A DNA stretch of 44,868 nt from Rhodanobacteraceae bacterium (lineage in GTDB: Bacteria > Pseudomonadota > Gammaproteobacteria > Xanthomonadales > SZUA-5), in NCBI GenBank assembly GCA_016717705.1, contig JADKFD010000038.1, positions 1-44,868 of the forward strand. Reading direction: 5' to 3'. Position numbers and translations under genes: made by a program. Shown in pieces: positions 26,601-32,978 of the stretch. The notes beneath the pieces were generated by a model, which had not been told where the DNA came from, made no database searches, and was given only the letters and a program-made list of their open reading frames with translations. The stretch's first letter is position 1. Every line of letters begins with the position of its first letter.

Positions 26601-26996
26601 GGACGGATCGAAGCGCAGCAACAGCGGCTTCTTCACCTCCAGCGGCAGTTGCAGCAGTTCCAGCTTTTCGCGCACGTCCATGCTGGCCGTGTCCATGTCC
26701 GTGCCCCAGGAAAACTCCAGGATCACGTCGGACTGCCCGGTACGCGACACCGAGCGCAGGCGCTTCAGATTCTTGACCACGCCGAGCGTCTCTTCGAGCG
26801 GCTCGCTGATCAGGTTCTCGATCTCGGCCGGGGCGGCGCCGACGTATTCGGTGCGCACCGTCAGCGTCGGATAGGACAGGTCCGGCAGCAGATTGACCTT
26901 GAGTCGACTGAGGCCGATGAGACCGAACAGCACCAGGAGGATGGTGACCATCGCAATGGTGACGCGGCGTTCGGTTGAGAGGCGGATGATGTTCAT
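23691..26996 (-). CDS. RND efflux transporter permease 1
   Basis: 1101 residues, intact. Starts MNIIRLSTERRVTIAMVTIL. Typical RND architecture: TM1, porter loop 1 (PTLTVRTEYVGAAPAEIENLISEPLEE), TM2-6 with GMVVDNAIVVLENTRR in TM4, a central linker, TM7, porter loop 2 (VELIPEFAQGRLQVDLKLPVGTPL), TM8-12 ending FGFLPMALGIGDGAELRQPL. It is longer than AcrB (~1050). The extra length is a ~100-residue central cytoplasmic stretch with further hydrophobic segments (RFLLLPLWAVLGLWRGVIFV, FYLLMVAVRRVF) before TM7. Two different RND permeases with one MFP suggest a heteromeric or alternative pump, as in MdtABC. No outer-membrane channel is in the window. Confidence 0.95.
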   Translation of the reverse strand: MNIIRLSTERRVTIAMVTILLVLFGLIGLSRLKVNLLPDLSYPTLTVRTEYVGAAPAEIENLISEPLEETLGVVKNLKRLRSVSRTGQSDVILEFSWGTDMDTASMDVREKLELLQLPLEVKKPLLLRFDPSTEPVLRLALATGEKDGSSIAALTELRRYAEEDLKKRLEPIEGVAAVKVSGGLEDEIQVEIDQSRLKQLNLDVNTIIERLRSENINISSGRLDEASQRYLVRTINQFATLGDMGEMMVSTAGGMPVKLKDVATVTQGYKERQAIIRSDGQEAVEIAIYKEGDANTVSVAEAVVKALDRLKEEVPEGAKLTTIDDQSIFIKSSIREVVDAAVIGGLLSILVIFLFLGEAWATLVIGLSLPVSIIATFFFMQQFGIGLNVMSLGGIALATGMVVDNAIVVLENTRRLRDQGMGIIEAAVKGTSEVGMAITAATFTHIAVFLPLVFVEGIAGQLFGDQALTVTFAMIISLFVAVTLIPMLASLGEGRTTMSYEHPQPSTEPPHWLNTNRPRLDRGRFLLLPLWAVLGLWRGVIFVLRWTFYLLMVAVRRVFRVLGRLLGIALNPLARGTMGFFDYSLRVYDRLLPWSLRHPGIILGVAALSLVAALSLVPQLGVELIPEFAQGRLQVDLKLPVGTPLARTDILVAGLQEHGKGVDGVEHMFATAGTGARLDANPTESGENIGKLLVTLAPHTPRSDEPRIVEALRSYTNVLAGTEAKFSRPQLFSFDTPLEIEISGYDLDQLKQASERITTSMRAEAIFADVKNSQEQGAPEVRIYFDQEKISSLGLSTRQVADQVVRKVRGEVATRYSLRDRKIDVLVRASEVDRDSVEAVRRLIINPGSPSPVPLDAVARVEITEGPAEIRRIDQERVAVISASLRGDLGSAVKVAQEIVDAGVLPPGTQARVAGQSEDLDASFKSLLMALGLAVFMVYLVMASQFESLLHPFLILFTIPLALVGAIFSLWITGTTLSIIVFIGLIMLVGIVVSNAIVLIDRVNQLRSHGMEKRQALAEGARTRLRPIIMTTITTLFGFLPMALGIGDGAELRQPLAITVIGGLIFSTMLTLVVIPVLYDTVDRRSTFKQTRTLEGAEVGA

Positions 26997-27055
26997 GCGA
27001 GTACCTGGAAGTTCATCGGGTCCTGGGGCCGCTAGGCTCGATCAGGAGCGAAAAC

Positions 27056-27192
27056 GGGGCAGGGGGCAGGGGGAATGGCATGCTGCTCACTCATGACGCA
27101 ACGCTCGCCGGGTTCAAGAGCAGTCCCCTGGCGGCCCACGACAACGCTGGCCAGGGTCCCAAGGCGTTACCCCTGCCCCCTGCCCCCTGCCC
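27056..27192. repeat. G-rich/C-rich inverted repeat C (four-run G-quadruplex candidate)
   Basis: GGGGCAGGGGGCAGGGGG (27056-27073) and CCCCTGCCCCCTGCCCCC plus TGCCC (27170-27192) are perfect inverted repeats over 17 bases, about 95 bases apart. On the transcribed minus strand the 27170-27192 arm reads GGG-CA-GGGGG-CA-GGGGG-CA-GGGG, four G-runs with two-base loops, the pattern of a canonical quadruplex. It sits between the MFP and first RND genes. Confidence 0.7.
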
Positions 27193-27209
27193 AGCTTCTA
27201 ACGAATCAC

Positions 27210-28370
27210 TCAGCCGTCCTTGGCCACGGCCACCGGCGCTTCCGGGTTGATCACCTGGACCTTGGCGCCGTCGCGCAGCGCGGCTTGTCCGAGCGTGACC
27301 ACCTTTTCGCCCTCGGCCAGCCCATCGACGATCTCGACCTGGCCGCCGTCGGCGTAACCCAGCGTGACCTTGCGGCGCTTGGCGATCTCGTCGGCGACGA
27401 CGAACACCGCGGCATCCTTGTTGTCGCCCACCAACGCCGCACGCGGCACCACCAGTGCGTCGGCGCGCTGGTCGTAGACGATGCGCACGCGGCCAAACAT
27501 GCCGGAGCGCAGTTTGCCGCTGTCGTCCTTGAACTGGGCGACCACACGGAAAGTGCCGGTCGCGGCATCGACCACTGGGCTGACCCGTGCGACGCTGCCG
27601 GCAAACGCGACGTCCGGCAATGCATCGACCAGCATCTGCACCGGCTGGTCGGCCTTGATCAGGCGCATCTCGCGCTCCGGCACGTTGATCATCGCTTCCA
27701 GCGGATCGAAATCGTCGATCTTGAACAGCGGCTGGTTCAACTGGATCAGGTTGCCGACCTTGACGTTGCGCTTGCTGACCACGCCGCCGATCGGCGCGCG
27801 GATCTCGGTGTAGGACAACTCCAGCTTGGCGATGTCGTAGCTGGCGCGCTGGGTATCCAGGTCATAACGCGAGCGGTCGTAGACGTCCTGGCTGATCAGC
27901 TTGCGCTCGATCATTTCCTGCTGGCGCTTGAAATCGTTCTCCAGCTTGCGCAGGTTCGCCTCGCTCTGCTTCATGTTCAGGCGCTGCCGATCGGAATCGA
28001 GGCGCGCCAGCACCTGGCCGGCGCTGACCTTGTCGCCCTCCTCGACCATGATCTCCAGCACCACGCCACCGGTCTTGGGCACCACTTCGGCCTCGGCCTC
28101 GGCAACCAGGTTCGAAGTGCCCTGGAAAGCAGCGACTACCGCCGAGCGCGAGGCCGTGGCCACTTCGACCGGAACCTTGATCTGCTCGACCGGCTTGCCG
28201 TCCTTGTCGAGCGCTACGTCCTTGGTGTCCTTGGCGTCCTTGGCCTGCGCGCTCTGGTCGCCGTCCGCCTTTGCAGCATCGTCTTTGCTTCCCCCGCAGG
28301 CCGCGAGCGCAAGGCTCATCGCCAGAACCAGTGCAGTGAGGAAGGGACGGCGCTTGAATTCGATGTTCAT
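27210..28370 (-). CDS. RND efflux membrane fusion lipoprotein
   Basis: 386 residues. Lipoprotein signal MNIEFKRRPFLTALVLAMSLALAACGG with Cys at the lipobox, so it should be anchored to the inner membrane from the periplasmic side. A 30-residue Asp/Lys-rich linker is followed by the HlyD/AcrA order: beta-barrel strand, biotinyl-lipoyl half (VPKTGGVVLEIMVEEGDKVSAGQVLARLD), a coiled-coil hairpin (about residues 125-175), the second lipoyl half (TEIRAPIGGVVSKRNVKVGNL), beta-barrel and membrane-proximal domain. It is the first gene of the operon, upstream of both RND pumps. Confidence 0.95.
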   Translation of the reverse strand: MNIEFKRRPFLTALVLAMSLALAACGGSKDDAAKADGDQSAQAKDAKDTKDVALDKDGKPVEQIKVPVEVATASRSAVVAAFQGTSNLVAEAEAEVVPKTGGVVLEIMVEEGDKVSAGQVLARLDSDRQRLNMKQSEANLRKLENDFKRQQEMIERKLISQDVYDRSRYDLDTQRASYDIAKLELSYTEIRAPIGGVVSKRNVKVGNLIQLNQPLFKIDDFDPLEAMINVPEREMRLIKADQPVQMLVDALPDVAFAGSVARVSPVVDAATGTFRVVAQFKDDSGKLRSGMFGRVRIVYDQRADALVVPRAALVGDNKDAAVFVVADEIAKRRKVTLGYADGGQVEIVDGLAEGEKVVTLGQAALRDGAKVQVINPEAPVAVAKDG

Positions 28371-28605
28371 CGGGTGGGCTCTGCTCAGGTGTGTTGGTAC
28401 GCTATGACACTAGGTCGGCTTGTCGGCAGTCCCGGAAGTCATGCGTCCCGTGAAGGGAATGACGCCAGTATCGACAAAACCGTTGCATTCGACGCCGGCC
28501 ACAAGGTCACAGGCATGGACCGGGCCAACGCCGCTCGGCATAATCCGCGGCCTTTGGCATCGCTTGCGCCGCCTCTGGCGCGGGCCCGGACCCGGGGATA
28601 GATGG

Positions 28606-28935
28606 ATGAGGTCGATTACACTTGCAACACTGCTGGCCCTGGCTTTCTCGGCACCTGTCGTAGCCCAGACGCAAGCGAAGGGCGACGCTGAAGCTGGCAA
28701 GCGACTGGCTTACACCTGTACCGGCTGCCACGGCATCACCGGCTACAAGAATGCGTATCCGAACTACCATGTTCCGCGAATTTCTGGTCAGAACTACGAA
28801 TATCTGGTGACGGCGCTGACCGCATACCAGGCAGGCACGCGCAAGCACCCGACGATGTCGGCACAGGCGCAGAGCCTGAATGAGCAGGACATCGCCAATG
28901 TCGCCGCTTATCTGTCCGCCACTCCGACGCCCTGA
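28606..28935 (+). CDS. Periplasmic cytochrome c, single haem
   Basis: 109 residues. Signal peptide MRSITLATLLALAFSAPVVAQ. One CTGCHG haem-binding site near residue 35, and the axial Met probably in KHPTMSAQ. The C-terminal helix is SLNEQDIANVAAYLSATPTP, the usual class I helix. The second ATG at 28606 gives the signal peptide; the first at 28602 is out of frame. It resembles half of a cytochrome c4. It is followed 12 bases later by a second cytochrome, so the two may form a c4-like electron carrier for a terminal oxidase. Confidence 0.9.
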   Translation: MRSITLATLLALAFSAPVVAQTQAKGDAEAGKRLAYTCTGCHGITGYKNAYPNYHVPRISGQNYEYLVTALTAYQAGTRKHPTMSAQAQSLNEQDIANVAAYLSATPTP

Positions 28936-28947
28936 AGGCCCGCGCAC

Positions 28948-29316
28948 ATGACCTACCGCATCGTTTTTCTTGCTCTGGGCCTGCTGCTCGCCGCCAACGT
29001 CCACGCCGCCGGCAACGCCGCGGCCGGTGCGGAGAAATCCAAGCCCTGCCAGGCCTGCCACGGCGCAGACGGCAACGGCATCGGCAACCCGAAATATCCG
29101 ATCCTGGCCGGGCAGTACCCGGACTACATGGCACAGGCGCTGAAGAGTTACCGTTCGGGTGAACGCGTCAACGTCATCATGCAGGGCATGGCAGCCCCCC
29201 TGAGCGATCAGGACATCGCCGATCTGACCGCCTATTTCGGCAGCCAGAAGTCGAAGCTGACGGATCTGGCCAGGGGCTGCCGCAACCCAACCGCGCAAGC
29301 CGCAAATTCTCCGTAA
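28948..29316 (+). CDS. Periplasmic cytochrome c (c4-like domain)
   Basis: 122 residues. Signal peptide MTYRIVFLALGLLLAANVHA, CQACHGADGNGIGNPKYPILAGQY with the c4 family pattern after the haem site, axial Met in IMQGMAAPLSDQDIADLTAYFGSQ. The tail after LTDLARG is short and unconserved. Adjacent to another monohaem cytochrome c; together they match the two halves of a cytochrome c4 encoded as separate genes. They diverge from the efflux operon. Confidence 0.9.
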   Translation: MTYRIVFLALGLLLAANVHAAGNAAAGAEKSKPCQACHGADGNGIGNPKYPILAGQYPDYMAQALKSYRSGERVNVIMQGMAAPLSDQDIADLTAYFGSQKSKLTDLARGCRNPTAQAANSP

Positions 29317-29330
29317 CCGTACGGAGGAAC

Positions 29331-29370
29331 TGCAGGAGCGCGCTTGCGCGCGATGCTGTTGCTCGCGGAC
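29331..29370. repeat. REP-like element between cytochrome c and hinT
   Basis: GCAGGAGCGCGCTTGCGCGC followed by GATGCTGTTGCTCGCGG, the same unit as at 4066 and 36749. It lies between convergent cytochrome and hinT genes. Confidence 0.65.
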
Positions 29371-29376
29371 CGCCTT

Positions 29377-29685
29377 TCACCCCGGCGGCCAATGCATCGG
29401 CACCGTCTGCCCGCCATCGCCGTTGGTGTTCATCACCAATCGATAGCCCGATTCGGCAATGCCGATCTCCTGCGCGTAGCGACGCGCCGCCAGTACCAAT
29501 CGACCGACCAGCTCGGCGTGCCGGTCCTCCAGCTTGTCGGCGCTGGCGATCGGCTCTTTCGGGATGAACAGCACATGCACCGGCGCCTGCGGATGGACGT
29601 CCTTGAACGCCAGCAGGTGCTCGTCTTCAAAGACGATCTGGGCCGGGATTTCGCGGTTGATGATCTTGGAGAAGATGGTGGGCAT
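29377..29685 (-). CDS. hinT: HIT-family protein lacking its histidine triad
   Basis: 102 residues. The N-terminal two thirds are a textbook HinT purine-nucleoside phosphoramidase: MPTIFSKIINREIPAQIVFE, AFKDVHPQAPVHVLFIPKE, RLVMNTNGDGGQTV. HinT normally continues (F/Y)HxHLHLLGGR-PMHWPPG. Here V is followed directly by PMHWPPG and the stop, so about 11 codons (33 bases, in frame) containing the catalytic HxHxH motif are missing at 29400/29401. The protein as written cannot be catalytic. Its neighbours recR, ybaB and dnaX are on the same strand. Confidence 0.88.
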   Translation of the reverse strand: MPTIFSKIINREIPAQIVFEDEHLLAFKDVHPQAPVHVLFIPKEPIASADKLEDRHAELVGRLVLAARRYAQEIGIAESGYRLVMNTNGDGGQTVPMHWPPG

Positions 29686-29719
29686 TGAGCGCCAGGTGAG
29701 TTGAGTGAAGTGGTGAACG

Positions 29720-30346
29720 TTAGTGAGTAACAGCGAGCTGGATCACACGTTGCACCTTCAGGCGGCGCCCGCTCAGAAACGCATGCGCCAAGGTCGTGCG
29801 GTCGATGTATTCGAGTTCGCCGCCGACCGGGACGCCGTGGGCGATGCGGCTGGGCGTGATGCCGGCGGCGTGGGCGATCTGCGCGAGGTAGTGGGCGGTG
29901 GCTTCACCCTCGACAGTCGGGTTGGTGGCAACGATCAGTTCGCGCACCTGGCCCTCGGCCAGACGATCGGCCAGTCGATCGAGGCCAAGCTCCCTGGGGC
30001 CGCGTCCGTCCAGCGGCGACAAGCGCCCGTGCAGCACGAAATAGCGACCGCGATAGCCGGTGGCCTGCTCGACTGCGTACAGATCGGCCGGCGTTTCCAC
30101 CACGCACAGCAACTGGTCGTCGCGCCCCGGGGATCGGCACAGGCTGCAGATCGGCTCTTCGCTGAAAGTGCGGCAACGGCTGCATTGGCCGATGCGCTCG
30201 GCAGCCGCCACCAGCTTTTCCGCCAGCCGGCGCGCGCCGATGCGATCGCGTTCGAGCAGATGAAAAGCCATCCGCTGCGCGGTCTTGGCGCCCACGCCGG
30301 GCAGACAGCGCAGCGCCTGCACCAGTTCGTCCAGCAAGGGGCTCAT
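29720..30346 (-). CDS. recR: Recombination mediator RecR
   Basis: 208 residues, complete. RecR with RecO/RecF loads RecA at gaps. HhH region LVQALRCLPGVGAKTAQRMAFHLL, a four-Cys zinc finger (CSRCRTFSEEPICSLC), Toprim domain (LLCVVETPADLYAVE...YFVLHGRLSPLDGRGP...LIVATNPTVEGEATAHYL) and C-terminal RIAHGVPVGGELEYID. It follows ybaB by four bases in the conserved dnaX-ybaB-recR operon. Confidence 0.97.
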   Translation of the reverse strand: MSPLLDELVQALRCLPGVGAKTAQRMAFHLLERDRIGARRLAEKLVAAAERIGQCSRCRTFSEEPICSLCRSPGRDDQLLCVVETPADLYAVEQATGYRGRYFVLHGRLSPLDGRGPRELGLDRLADRLAEGQVRELIVATNPTVEGEATAHYLAQIAHAAGITPSRIAHGVPVGGELEYIDRTTLAHAFLSGRRLKVQRVIQLAVTH

Positions 30347-30350
30347 GGCG

Positions 30351-30686
30351 TCAGAACGGCAACTTGAATCCCGGCGGGAGATTCATGCCGCCGGTAACCT
30401 TGGCCATCCGCGACGACGACAACTCGGCGACCTTGTTGACTGCGTCGTTGATCGCTGCGGCCAGCAGGTCTTCGACCATTTCCGGATCGTCCTTGAGCAG
30501 GTTGGCGTCGATGCGCACCCGCCGCGCCTCATGGCGACCACTCATGGTCACGCTGACCATGCCACCGCCCGCGGAACCGACGACTTCGGCTGACTCCAGT
30601 TCCTTTTGTGCCTGCGCCATCTGCTTCTGCAGGTCTTCCTGCATCTTCTGTGCCTGTTGCAGGATATTGCCCAATCCACCACGCAT
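30351..30686 (-). CDS. ybaB: Nucleoid-associated protein YbaB/EbfC
   Basis: 111 residues from the ATG (MRGGLGNILQQAQKMQEDLQ). This start is chosen because AGGAG lies nine bases upstream and the family begins M-R/K-x-x-x-x-x-L-x-x-Q-A-Q-K-M. A GTG nine bases upstream is the alternative. A dimeric DNA-binding protein; the conserved core is EVVGSAGGGMVSVTMSGRHEARRV. It sits between dnaX and recR as in most proteobacteria. Confidence 0.95.
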   Translation of the reverse strand: MRGGLGNILQQAQKMQEDLQKQMAQAQKELESAEVVGSAGGGMVSVTMSGRHEARRVRIDANLLKDDPEMVEDLLAAAINDAVNKVAELSSSRMAKVTGGMNLPPGFKLPF

Positions 30687-30701
30687 GCTGCTCACTCCTG
30701 T

Positions 30702-32407
30702 TCAGTCAACTTGCAGCGAACCCGGCACGACGCGCGCAGCAAACTCGCTGCTGAGCGCCTGCAGGCCGGGATCCGCCATCAATTCCTGTTCGGCAATTGC
30801 CACGCGCTCGCTGCGCGCGCGCGAACTGCGCTCAGCCAGGGTTTCGCCAGCCAGCACCCGACTGACGATCTCCAATTGACAGTCCACACCGAGCACGGCG
30901 CGCAGCGCGTCTTCCATTCCCCGGCGCGCGAAAGGCGAGTTCAGGCTGTCCAGATTCGGCGCCAGCGCCAGCTTCCAGCGCGCGCCCTGCCCTTCGATCG
31001 GCTTCAACTGCGCTGCCAGTTCGCGCGACGGCCCGCGCAACTCGGCGCGTCCGACCAACGCAAACCACTCGCCCGCCGCACCCGATTCAACCGCGACCGG
31101 CGTCGGAGCGACGTGTACGTCGCGACCCGACGGCGCCGTCGCAGGAGCGACGTGTACGTCGCGACCCGCCGGCGACGCCGCAGGAGCGACGTGCACGTCG
31201 CGACCGCGCGCCACCGGCATGCCGCAGCAATCGGCTGCGGCTGCATGGCCGGCTGCGCCCGTGCCACTGGCGGCGCTGCCGGAACCGGCGCCCGCAGCGT
31301 CGGCGGCTTCGGCTGTTCGCCCTCACCCGAAGCCGGCTTGAACGCAATCAGGCGCAGGATCGCCATCTCGAACCCGGTACGGTGATCCGGCGCCAGATCC
31401 AGATCGCGCCGCGCCAGCAAGGTCAGTTGGTAGTACAACTGCACATCTTCCGGGGACAAGCCTTCCGCCAGCCGCACCAAAACCTCGTCATCAACCAATT
31501 CCGACTCGATGCCATCGCCGAGCACCTGACGCGCAGCGACGTCGTGCCACAGCACCAGCAGCTCCGACAGCAGGCCGGAATAGTCGACCGACAGCTCGCC
31601 GATGCGCTTGAGCTCGGTGCGCAGAACCGCACGATCGCCGGTCATCAGCGCTTCGCCCAGGGTGGCCAGCGCACGCCGATCGATGGTGCCGAGCATGCTC
31701 AGCACATCCTCGGTGCGCACCGCGCCGCTACCGAACGCGAGTGCCTGGTCGAGCAGGCTGAGGGCGTCGCGCAGACTGCCGTCGGCTGCACGCGCCAGCG
31801 CGGCCAATGCCGGCAACTCGTAGCTGACCTGCTCGGCGTCGAGAATGTGGCGCATCTGGGTGTCGATCTCGACCCGCTCCAGGCGCTTCAGGCTGAACTG
31901 CAGGCAGCGCGACAGCACGGTGACCGGCAGTTTCTGCGGATCGGTGGTCGCCAGCAGGAACTTCACATGCGGCGGCGGCTCTTCCAGCGTCTTCAGCAGC
32001 GCATTGAAGCTGTGCGTCGACAGCATGTGCACTTCGTCGATCAGGTAGACCTTGTAACGCCCGCGACTCGGCGCGTAGATCACGTTGTCGAGCAGTTCGC
32101 GGGTGTCATCGACCTTGGTGCGCGAAGCGGCATCGATCTCCAGAAGATCGACGAAGCGGCCGGCATCGATGTCCTTGCACGCCGAGCAGACGCCACAGGG
32201 CTCGGCGGTGACGCCGGTTTCGCAGTTGAGCGCCTTGGCCAGGATGCGCGCGATGGTGGTCTTGCCGACGCCGCGGGTGCCGGTGAACAGGAAGGCGTGA
32301 TGCAAGCGACCGGTCACGATGCCGTTGACCAGCGCGCGCACCACATGCTGTTGGCCGACCAGTTCGGCAAAACGCCGTGGGCGCCACTTGCGCGCCAGGA
32401 CTAGATA
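30702..32407 (-). CDS. dnaX: DNA polymerase III tau/gamma subunit (start codon missing, internal frameshift)
   Basis: Clamp-loader ATPase of the replicative polymerase. Conserved from YLVLARKWRPRRFAELVGQ (codon at 32407) with Walker A GTRGVGKTT, a zinc-binding CGVCSACKDI, the DEVHML Walker B and the SRC motif in VLSRCLQF. Two defects. The expected Met-Ser before YLVLARKW is absent because the T-run ending ffs abuts the Tyr codon; the nearest possible start is a CTG at 32398, or a biologically odd ATG at 32548 reading through ffs. Near 31215-31245 the frame shifts by -1, and the tau C-terminal domain (VESGAAGEWFALVGRAELRG to SLQVD) lies in the other frame. The Pro/Ala linker there holds three 39-bp repeats. 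There is no A-AAA-AAG slippery site. Confidence 0.9.
31105..31205. repeat. Three 39-bp tandem repeats inside the dnaX linker
   Basis: GGAGCGACGTGTACGTCGCG (third copy GTGCACGTC) starts at 31105, 31144 and 31183. Each contains the palindrome GACGTnnACGTC and the unit is exactly 13 codons. On the minus strand, in the tau frame, it encodes GRDVHVAP repeated three times. It resembles the hairpin core at 2437-2474, pointing to a dispersed element that has amplified in a tolerant linker. Confidence 0.85.
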
Positions 32408-32526
32408 AAAAGGTGGTGGCCCCTGCCAGCCACACCCCGGCGCCCGCTCGAACCGCGACCGTTGCTCCCTTCCGGGCCTGGCGGGGTTGACGGCCTCACG
32501 ACGCGGGGGGACCGACAAGGGCCACC
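32405..32526 (-). ncRNA. ffs: 4.5S RNA of the signal recognition particle (with T-run terminator)
   Basis: The conserved apical loop sequence CAGGCCCGGAAGGGAGCA (minus strand) holds the GGAA tetraloop region that binds Ffh. The terminal stem pairs GGTGGCCC (32526-32519) with GGGCCACC (32422-32415). The 3' side carries TGTGGCTGGCAGGGGCC, very like the E. coli 4.5S RNA 3' arm. A TTTTT run follows the last stem at 32411-32407. It lies immediately upstream of dnaX and downstream of tRNA-Ser(GGA). Confidence 0.93.
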
Positions 32527-32570
32527 GCAGAACTGTCGGCATTGGCATGCCGTTGAAATCAACCGGGGAG

Positions 32571-32663
32571 TGGCGGAGAGAGAGGGATTCGAACCCTCGA
32601 AGCGGGGTTTAACCGCTTACACACTTTCCAGGCGTGCTCCTTCAACCGCTCGGACACCTCTCC
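32571..32663 (-). tRNA. tRNA-Ser (anticodon GGA)
   Basis: A 93-base class II tRNA with encoded CCA. Acceptor GGAGAGG pairs with the 3' CTCTCC region, D-arm TGTCCGAGCGGTTGAAGGAG, anticodon loop CCTGGAAAG with GGA, a long variable arm (TAAGCGGTTAAACCCCGCTT), and T-arm GAGGGTTCGAATCCCTC. It reads UCC/UCU. It lies 45 bases upstream of ffs on the same strand and may share its transcript. Confidence 0.97.
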
Positions 32664-32789
32664 ATCCGGCCCCGCGAACGACCAAGCGTCGGCGAGCCGG
32701 CGATCATAGCCGAGGGCGCGGTTGCGCTCAACCGGTCCGAACATGCAACGCCATGATTTTCAGAATTTGTGGCTATGGCCCGACCTTTG

Positions 32790-32885
32790 AGGGCAGGCGC
32801 ACAGGGCACGAGGGCACGCCAAGCTCGCCGAAGCCAGTCCCTTGACGTGCCCTCGCCCGCGCCCCGTGCCTCCAGCGCCCCGTGC
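32790..32885. repeat. G-rich/C-rich inverted repeat D downstream of moaA
   Basis: The left arm has GGGCA/GGGCAC blocks, with GAGGGCACG at 32810-32818. It faces CGTGCCCTC (32846-32854) followed by CGCCCGCGCCCCGTGCC and GCGCCCCGTGC. The nine-base inner arms are perfect and the outer parts are degenerate. The rest of 32664-32978 holds no gene. Confidence 0.5.
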
Positions 32886-32978
32886 GCGAACAAGCGCACC
32901 GCAAGGCCTGGCGACCAAACTCTTCCAGAACCAAGCCGCAGCCTTGTTCGACGCACGATTGCGAAGGTGCATCGAAGC

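Noticed and set aside
24144..26978. A 944-codon plus-strand open frame opposite RND pump 1
   Set aside because: It is antisense to a perfect RND gene, has a His/Asp/Gln/Arg-rich composition from complementing GC-biased codons, and no domain.
31105..31205. Three regularly spaced repeats that could look like a small CRISPR array
   Set aside because: Spacing is only 39 bases with ~16-base, mutually similar spacers, the array lies inside dnaX and keeps frame, and there is no cas gene.
31215..31260. Programmed -1 frameshifting in dnaX as in E. coli
   Set aside because: No A-rich slippery heptamer or nearby early stop in the zero frame; an indel is simpler. Kept as a question, not as a feature.
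32559..32744. A minus-strand open frame with GEVSERLKEHAWKVC
   Set aside because: Direct translation of the tRNA-Ser(GGA) gene, a common false protein.
32642..32978. A ~115-residue C-terminal extension of MoaA
   Set aside because: The family ends at IGG, the stop is one base out of frame in a G5 run, and the extension runs through a repeat and into a tRNA gene.
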